From positions 124,001 to 188,000 of the forward strand of contig CAWHOA010000015.1 of assembly GCA_963830885.1 (NCBI GenBank): a stretch of 64,000 nucleotides of DNA, in the 5' to 3' direction. The notes under the pieces are model-generated. The model did not search any database, was not told the origin of the DNA, and was given only the letters and a program-made list of their open reading frames with translations. Below, in pieces: positions 59,171-64,000 of the stretch. The DNA comes from JAIBJN01 sp963830885. Its GTDB lineage: Bacteria > Actinomycetota > Thermoleophilia > Gaiellales > Gaiellaceae. The translations under genes were made by a program, and so were the position numbers. Positions within the stretch are counted from its first letter, which is position 1. Every line of letters starts with the position of its first letter.

Positions 59171-60661
59171 TCAGTCGCAGTAGCTCGGCGCGCTGCCCAC
59201 CGGCTCGTAGCAGAAGGCGTCGCCCTGGTTCGAGTTGCCCTCGAGGAACCCGATGCGGCTGACCTCCTTCTCGAAGTCTCCTCGGTACTTGAGGACGTAC
59301 AGGCCGTTGCGCAGGTCGATCACGTAGATGAGGCCGTCCTTGACGATCGGATAGCTCCACATCACGACCTTCTCGTGCCGGCCCGTGTCGGGGTCGGAGG
59401 AGAGTCGTGGATCCTCGAGCATCACTTCGGGCAGCGGCTGGGGGAAGAACTCGGCCAGCTGGTACGGCTTGTGCGCCTGCTGGATGCTGACCGCCTGGAA
59501 GCCGCCCGAATGCCAGGTTGTGAACGCGATATGCGGCGTCAGCGTCGGATTGTGCGCGGAGTACGACGTGCGCGGCGGGTTCCAGTCGTCACAGGTGGAC
59601 GGGTCGTTTTCCGGCAGCCGATAGTCCGCCTCGACCGTCGGCACACGTGGATCCGAGATGTCGACCATCCGCGCCCAGCCCCACGGGCAGCCGTGGCCGG
59701 ACCCGGTGGCCGTGCCGTACACCTCGTCGGAGACCCACACCCAGTCACGGCCCCAGAGCTTCACAGCGCTGTGAGCCCCGGGCCCCGACCACGTCGGCCG
59801 TGCCTCGTTGAGTGTGATCGGGCGCGGCTGCGGAGAGGGCACGCCGTTTGCGAAGTCGGACACGTCCACGACGGCGAATCCTCCGGTCAGGAGCGCGAAG
59901 TACGCCCTGCTGCCGTCGTTGCTCACGGAGAGCGAATGGAGGCTGCCCGTCGGCTTCTGCAACGGCTCCGGGAAGGCCGGGAACCGCGTGTAGCCGTGCA
60001 GCCCGTTGAAGAGGGTGACGGGCGACTGCCCGTTCCGCACCGGCGAGATGTCCCAGACCGAGAACGGACAGCTCGGCGAGCCACCCCTGATCGCGCACGT
60101 CGAGGCGGCGTTGCCGGCGAAGAGCAGCGCGCGCTCGGGGTTGTTCGGGTCCTGCCAGAGGAAGAACTCGTGCGTGTCCGCGTTGAACTGGAAGAGCAAC
60201 TCCGGATCGGTCGCGTTCGCTCCCGAGATGTCGTAGAAGCGGAAGTTCGAGATCGACGGCAGCGTGCAGTGGTGTAGTTGGTCGCCGACGCCGCAGTTCG
60301 TGTTCAGGACGATCAGGATGTTCTGTGACGCCCAGACCCTGAGCTCGCGCGACGACTCGCCCGGGCGCGCGTCTATTGGCTCATCAGTGATGAGCGTCGG
60401 CTCGGACGGGTCCGAGATGTCCACGATCATGATGCCGCCGTGAGGCATGCCCTCGTGGCCTCCGTCGGTCCGACTCCCGATGTACATGTAGTCCCCGTGG
60501 ATTGCGCCGGCGGAGTTCATCCCGCGGCTCATCAGCGGCTCGTGCCCGACCTGCGTGAGCGAGCCGGTCTTCTCGTTCGGTGGTGCGGTCGCGGTCGCCG
60601 GCATGACGAGCGTCACCGCCGCGATCGCGAGAAGCGTCCTGCACCAGGCTGCCCTTCTCAT
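59171..60661 (-). CDS. Secreted LVIVD-repeat beta-propeller protein
   Basis: 496 residues from ATG 60661; upstream in-frame sequence is non-coding. Signal RRAAWCRTLLAIAAVTLVMP with cleavage near ATA-TA. Blade repeats with the LVIVD-type core: GGIMIVDISDPSEPTLITDE, GGFAVVDVSDFANGVPSPQP, ARMVDISDPRVPTVEADYRL, GLIYVIDLRNGLYVLKYRGD. Cys pairs (NTNCGVGDQLHHC, STCAIRGGSPSC) suggest disulfides outside the cell. Such proteins are surface propellers of unknown ligand. Confidence 0.83.
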   Translation of the reverse strand: MRRAAWCRTLLAIAAVTLVMPATATAPPNEKTGSLTQVGHEPLMSRGMNSAGAIHGDYMYIGSRTDGGHEGMPHGGIMIVDISDPSEPTLITDEPIDARPGESSRELRVWASQNILIVLNTNCGVGDQLHHCTLPSISNFRFYDISGANATDPELLFQFNADTHEFFLWQDPNNPERALLFAGNAASTCAIRGGSPSCPFSVWDISPVRNGQSPVTLFNGLHGYTRFPAFPEPLQKPTGSLHSLSVSNDGSRAYFALLTGGFAVVDVSDFANGVPSPQPRPITLNEARPTWSGPGAHSAVKLWGRDWVWVSDEVYGTATGSGHGCPWGWARMVDISDPRVPTVEADYRLPENDPSTCDDWNPPRTSYSAHNPTLTPHIAFTTWHSGGFQAVSIQQAHKPYQLAEFFPQPLPEVMLEDPRLSSDPDTGRHEKVVMWSYPIVKDGLIYVIDLRNGLYVLKYRGDFEKEVSRIGFLEGNSNQGDAFCYEPVGSAPSYCD

Positions 60662-60983
60662 CTGGCCTCCCCCCAAGTCGCGCGTGGCGCGAAAGTAGCC
60701 CGGTGGGCCCTTTCGAGCCGCGCTACCTCCAACCGAAATGACTTCCCGGAAGCGGCGGGACTCAAACAACGGCGAACTGCAACGCGCGCCTGGCCGCCGT
60801 GTGGAGGTCTCCAGGAGGTCTACCCATGCCGTCACGCCGGCGGGCGAAGCATCCTGCTCGTAGGACTCGGAGAGACGTCCGTGCCCCGCGCCACCGACCC
60901 TCACGGCGCTCATGTAAGCGACGAGACACGGCAGACCAAGCTCCTCAACGCCCGCCTTTGCCGCTAAACGAACTGGCCGAGCC
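60662..60983. other. Intergenic stretch without recognisable gene
   Basis: About 320 bases between the LVIVD gene start and the first DivIVA-like gene. Open frames here are short and lack family likeness or ribosome sites. It must contain the promoter of the LVIVD gene near 60670-60720; no clear -10 was identified. Confidence 0.4.
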
Positions 60984-60989
60984 TAGGAT
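60984..60989 (+). promoter_or_regulatory. Candidate -10 box upstream of the first DivIVA-like gene
   Basis: TAGGAT. It lies 6 bases before GTG 60996, which opens an 18-codon reading frame whose TGA (61050-61052) overlaps the DivIVA-like GTG (61049) by 4 bases. It could therefore drive a leaderless mini-ORF coupled to the gene. Confidence 0.35.
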
Positions 60990-61048
60990 GGTGGTGTGTC
61001 CACAACCGATCTCGGGCACGTGCGGGACCGGCGGAAACGGGTTTGGGC

Positions 61049-61666
61049 GTGAGTGGCCCGCGGCGCGTTCCGGCCGAGCTTCGCGGCGTCGTGTTTCCAA
61101 TCGCGGTTCGTGGCTATGACCGTCGGGCGGTCGATGCCTACGTCACGCGGATCAATCGGCTGCTCGCGGAGCTCGAGGCGACACGCTCGCCGCAGAGCGC
61201 TATCGAGAATGCGCTCAGGCGGACCGAGGACGACAGGAGCGACATCCTCAAAGAGGCCTATGAGATCGGAGGCGAGGTTGCCGCCACAGCGGAGCGTGAA
61301 GCGGACGAGAGGATCGCCAGGGCGAAGACCGAAGCCATGGAGATCGTCGTCAACGCCAGCGACCGAGCCGACCGCACGAGGGCCGAGGCCCGCGAGCAGC
61401 TGGCGCAGGCACGCGCCGAGGCGGAGCGGATCCTCGCGGCCGCGCGCGCGGAGGCGGAAGCTCAGCTGAAGCGCGCAGAGGAAGAGATTGCGAGCCTGCG
61501 CAAGGAGGCTGAGGCATGGATGCGTGCGCTCCGCATCGACACGAACTCGATCTGGGGCGAACGCCGCGACCTGCTCGATGAGCTCCGCGAGATCGCGGCT
61601 CGACTGCAAGAAGCAGCCTCACGCGCCGGTGCCCGTGCGGGCTCCCCCGACGATTCCCCTGGTTGA
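61049..61666 (+). CDS. DivIVA-like coiled-coil protein 1
   Basis: 205 residues from GTG 61049. N-terminal DivIVA-type membrane/dimer motif GVVFPIAVRGYDRRAVDAYV (about 13-32), followed by a long coiled coil rich in Ala/Glu/Arg (about 45-195). Family members mark cell poles or the division site and organise wall synthesis in actinobacteria. It is paralogous to the next gene (RGYDR-AVDAYV-R...LLAELE-TRSP in both), 60 bases downstream, indicating tandem duplication. Confidence 0.75.
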   Translation: MSGPRRVPAELRGVVFPIAVRGYDRRAVDAYVTRINRLLAELEATRSPQSAIENALRRTEDDRSDILKEAYEIGGEVAATAEREADERIARAKTEAMEIVVNASDRADRTRAEAREQLAQARAEAERILAAARAEAEAQLKRAEEEIASLRKEAEAWMRALRIDTNSIWGERRDLLDELREIAARLQEAASRAGARAGSPDDSPG

Positions 61667-61714
61667 CCACGAAGCCTGCGGGACTGTCGGCCGACACATT
61701 CTTCGATTTCAAGG

Positions 61715-61720
61715 CATACT
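61715..61720 (+). promoter_or_regulatory. Candidate -10 box of the second DivIVA-like gene, leaderless
   Basis: CATACT, ending 6 bases before GTG 61727; no ribosome site between. Confidence 0.4.
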
Positions 61721-61726
61721 CGGACT

Positions 61727-62512
61727 GTGGCCGGTGGCGAGCCCCGGGAGCCTGCCCAGAGCGAGAGCGGAGAGTCGTCCACCTCGCCCGAGGCGAGCGG
61801 CGATCTCAGCGACCGCCACGCCGGTGCGAGCGAGATCGGCGACGTCTCCTTCCCCGTTTCCGTCCGCGGCTACGACCGCAGCGCCGTCGATGCCTATGTG
61901 AGCCGCGTCGAGCAGCTGGTCGCCGAGCTCGAGGTGACTCGCTCGCCGGAGGCGGCAGTCAAGCAGGCGCTCGAGCAGGTTGGCGAACAGACGAAACGCC
62001 TCCTGGAGGAGGCGGGGGTGACAGCCGGGCAGATCACCGTCACCGCACGCCAGGAGGCGGAAGACAGCACCGCCCGCGCAAACCAGGAGGCAGAGAGCGT
62101 CGTTGCGGCTGCGAAGGCCGAGGCGGCCGAGATGGCCGCACGCTCGGATGCCGCCGCTGAAGCGACGGTGGCGCAAGCTCGGAAAGAGGCGGCGGAGCAC
62201 CTGGAGAGCGCCCGAGCAGAGGCTGCCGCCGTGCGCGAGGAGGCGGAGGCGCGGCTGCGCGAGCTCCAGGCCGACACGGAGACGATCCGGCACGAGCGAA
62301 GCCACCTACTCGGCAACTTGCACGAGCTCGCGACACGAGTCGAAGGTGTCGCCAGCGCGGCGGATGAACGGTTCCCGTCCGGAGAGGCCCCCGACCAGGC
62401 AGAGGAAGGGAAACTGCAAGCCGAGGCCGCGGACGATGAAGCCGGAGCCGACGAAACAGCGACGGATAAGCCGACCGCTGAAGCGGCGCCTCGACAGCCT
62501 TCATCCGCGTAG
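61727..62512 (+). CDS. DivIVA-like coiled-coil protein 2
   Basis: 261 residues from GTG 61727. A disordered Ser/Glu N-terminus (1-38), the DivIVA motif DVSFPVSVRGYDRSAVDAYV (39-58), a long Ala/Glu-rich coiled coil (about 65-210) and an acidic Ala/Asp/Glu tail. Same core as protein 1 but with extra ends, so the pair has diverged after duplication. Polar or septal scaffold role inferred. Confidence 0.75.
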   Translation: MAGGEPREPAQSESGESSTSPEASGDLSDRHAGASEIGDVSFPVSVRGYDRSAVDAYVSRVEQLVAELEVTRSPEAAVKQALEQVGEQTKRLLEEAGVTAGQITVTARQEAEDSTARANQEAESVVAAAKAEAAEMAARSDAAAEATVAQARKEAAEHLESARAEAAAVREEAEARLRELQADTETIRHERSHLLGNLHELATRVEGVASAADERFPSGEAPDQAEEGKLQAEAADDEAGADETATDKPTAEAAPRQPSSA

Positions 62513-62853
62513 TCGGCGCGCTGAAGTCCTACACGGGAAGGCCCGCCTCCGGGTTCCGCTCTTCGGGGATCGGTGGCACTCATACGCCCTCTCAGCGAGA
62601 CGTCGTGGAACGCCTGCGCGCCAGGTTCATGGCGGCACGTGTCGGATCGTGTCGGGATCAGGGTCTTTAGTGCACGGTTCACGGACGGGCACCACTCGAG
62701 CGTCGCCACCGTTGCCGCTAATCCGCCGCAGCTCGGGAAACCCGACCGCCAAGAACGCGCGGCGGAGACGCTCAAACGCGTCCCAGTCTCACGGCTGCAG
62801 ATCGAGCGGTTTCGAGTACCTGTCCGACGGTGTCGTCGCCCTGCGCCTGCCCG
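62513..62853. other. Intergenic stretch without recognisable gene
   Basis: About 340 bases. Only short frames without family likeness are seen on either strand; GC content appears lower than in the genes around it. The promoter of the following cyclase gene lies at its right end. Confidence 0.4.
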
Positions 62854-62859
62854 TATCCT
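62854..62859 (+). promoter_or_regulatory. Candidate -10 box of the cupin-cyclase gene, leaderless
   Basis: TATCCT, ending 6 bases before ATG 62866; no ribosome site between. Confidence 0.4.
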
Positions 62860-62865
62860 GGCGCG

Positions 62866-63732
62866 ATGGGCATCGTGAACAAATCGTTCGACGAGCCGGA
62901 CGAGCTCGTCACGCAGCCGTTGTTGACGGTGCAGTTGGTGGTCCTCGGCGAGGTCTATGTCGCCCGCATGGTGCACCAACCTGGTTGGAGCTGGTCCGAG
63001 CACGTACAGCCCGTCGCCGGCACGGCGACCTGCCTGCACCACCACCAGGGCGTCGTCTTGTCGGGCCAGGTCGAGATCGAGATGGAAGAAGGTGCGCGCC
63101 GCATCATGCGCGCGGGCGAGGCGTTCGACATTACGCCGGGTCACCTGTCCAGAGTCGTGGGCAACGAGCCCTACGTGTGCATCGAGTTCGCGGGCGTGCG
63201 CGGCTGGGCGAAATCGCCCGAGGCGGGAGAGCGCGTCGTCGCCACGCTTCTCGTCACGGACATCGTCGGCTCGACGGACGTGGCCGTGCGGCTCGGCGAC
63301 GCTGCGTGGAAGGAGCTTCTCGCCCGCCATGGCGATGGCGTGCGGCGTGAGCTCGACCGCTTCCGGGGGCTGGAGGTGACGACGACGGGCGACGGCTTCC
63401 TGGCCTTCTTCGACGGGGCGGCTCGTGCTGTTCAGTGCGCGGGCGCGATCAGGGATCGCGCGGCAGCCGAGGGCCTCCCGATCCGGGCGGGTGTCCACTC
63501 GGGCGAGGTCGAGCGCCACGCCGGCAACGTCCGCGGTGTCGCAGTCCACGCCGTCACGCGGATCGCGGCGCTCGCGCAGCCGGGCGAGGTGCTGGTCTCC
63601 GGGCCGGCTGTGAGCTTGCTCGAGGGGTCCGACCTACGCCTCGAAGATGCGGGCGAGCACGAGCTCAAGGGCCTGCCCGGCCGACGCCGCGTCTATCGGC
63701 TCACCGAGGCGTCAGGCCAGGCTCGCCAGTAG
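62866..63732 (+). CDS. Cupin-class III adenylate cyclase fusion
   Basis: 288 residues from ATG 62866. N-terminal cupin (about 25-115: TCLHHHQGVVLSGQVEIEME, RAGEAFDITPGHLSRVVGNE) with a His-rich motif that could bind metal. The C-terminal cyclase homology domain (about 125-270) keeps both metal aspartates: LLVTDIVGSTDVAVRLGDAA and TTTGDGFLAFFDGAARAVQC, plus IRAGVHSGEVERHAGNVRGV. It probably makes cAMP in response to a ligand or metal bound by the cupin. The arrangement is unusual. Confidence 0.83.
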   Translation: MGIVNKSFDEPDELVTQPLLTVQLVVLGEVYVARMVHQPGWSWSEHVQPVAGTATCLHHHQGVVLSGQVEIEMEEGARRIMRAGEAFDITPGHLSRVVGNEPYVCIEFAGVRGWAKSPEAGERVVATLLVTDIVGSTDVAVRLGDAAWKELLARHGDGVRRELDRFRGLEVTTTGDGFLAFFDGAARAVQCAGAIRDRAAAEGLPIRAGVHSGEVERHAGNVRGVAVHAVTRIAALAQPGEVLVSGPAVSLLEGSDLRLEDAGEHELKGLPGRRRVYRLTEASGQARQ

Positions 63733-64000
63733 CGCCGCGTGCTCGCAAAGGGTGTTCGTTCGGGTGCGCTCGCCGCGAACAGCACCAAAACGGAAAGCGC
63801 CCGTTTGCAGGGATAAGCGAGCAGGCGCGAACGTCTGAGCCGTTCGACGTCGTCCCGTTCATCGCTGGCTCTTCGGCATCGCGATGGTCTTGATCTCCAA
63901 GGCATGGCTCGTCCGGCACGTTCGATGTACTCCTCTTCGTCCTGTGGGTGATCGGCGGCTTGCCGAGCGCCCTCTACCTGGGCTTGCGGCTACGGCAAGC
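63733..64000 (+). other. Window end, possible start of a membrane protein
   Basis: No confident gene. From about 63906 one frame reads GSSGTFDVLLFVLWVIGGLP and then SALYLGLRLRQ to the window edge, which looks like the first helix of a membrane protein. A stop (TGA) precedes it and no standard start codon is in frame, so the start is unclear. Confidence 0.3.

Overview
The window is a very GC-rich, densely packed bacterial chromosome segment with about 60 protein genes. No rRNA, tRNA, CRISPR array, integrase, transposase or insertion sequence was recognised. The ribosomal, replication and cell-wall genes (rpsF-ssb-rpsR-rplI, dnaB, purA, murJ, a MurT/GatD pair), the frequent GTG starts, the TANNNT -10 boxes lying directly before start codons, and DivIVA-type proteins point to an actinobacterium. 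Thermoleophilia (Gaiellales/Solirubrobacterales) is my best guess from overall gene style; it is an inference. Several genes are broken by single-base shifts in G/C runs, which suggests a draft or metagenome-derived sequence.

Region 1 (1-8.6 kb): the end of a DMT transporter, a PRC-barrel protein, a divergent IclR-controlled pair (GcvT-like protein and FAD-dependent oxidoreductase), a cation/proton antiporter, and an ammonium transporter operon with two small membrane proteins.

Region 2 (8.5-26.4 kb) is the core of the window. One strand carries, in transcription order: a GAF/PucR-type regulator, a gamma-glutamylmethylamide synthetase-like glutamine synthetase, three split glutamate-synthase-like subunits (class II amidotransferase, GXGXG, FMN domain), a glutathione S-transferase, a GntR regulator, four sarcosine-oxidase-like subunits (delta, alpha, gamma, beta), formate-THF ligase, methenyl-THF cyclohydrolase (FchA type) and a FolD-like dehydrogenase. 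Nearly all junctions are 1-4 base overlaps. This is the gene set of the N-methylglutamate pathway for methylated amines joined to a complete THF route from methylene-THF to formate. fdhD and mobA next door would serve a molybdenum formate dehydrogenase, and the ammonium channel and a class III formaldehyde-type alcohol dehydrogenase elsewhere fit the same metabolism. Three perfect palindromes sit at the regulatory gaps.

Region 3 (26.4-36 kb): a cupin, purA, dnaB, the rpsF-ssb-rpsR-rplI operon, small proteins, and an iron-type ABC importer without its binding protein. Region 4 (36-44 kb): a membrane-anchored peptidoglycan-binding/glucuronyl-epimerase fusion, a second GST, a SIMPL lipoprotein, murJ, and a MurT/GatD pair whose GatD lacks the catalytic cysteine. 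Region 5 (44-51 kb): large secreted surface proteins, including a sugar-dehydrogenase-like protein with PKD and calcium-binding repeats. Region 6 (51-64 kb): class III alcohol dehydrogenase, a peptidase-type hydrolase, a DHFR-like reductase, a cyclase/ATPase regulator, a BBE-type oxidase, a secreted M28 peptidase, an LVIVD-repeat protein, two tandem DivIVA-like proteins and a cupin-cyclase fusion.
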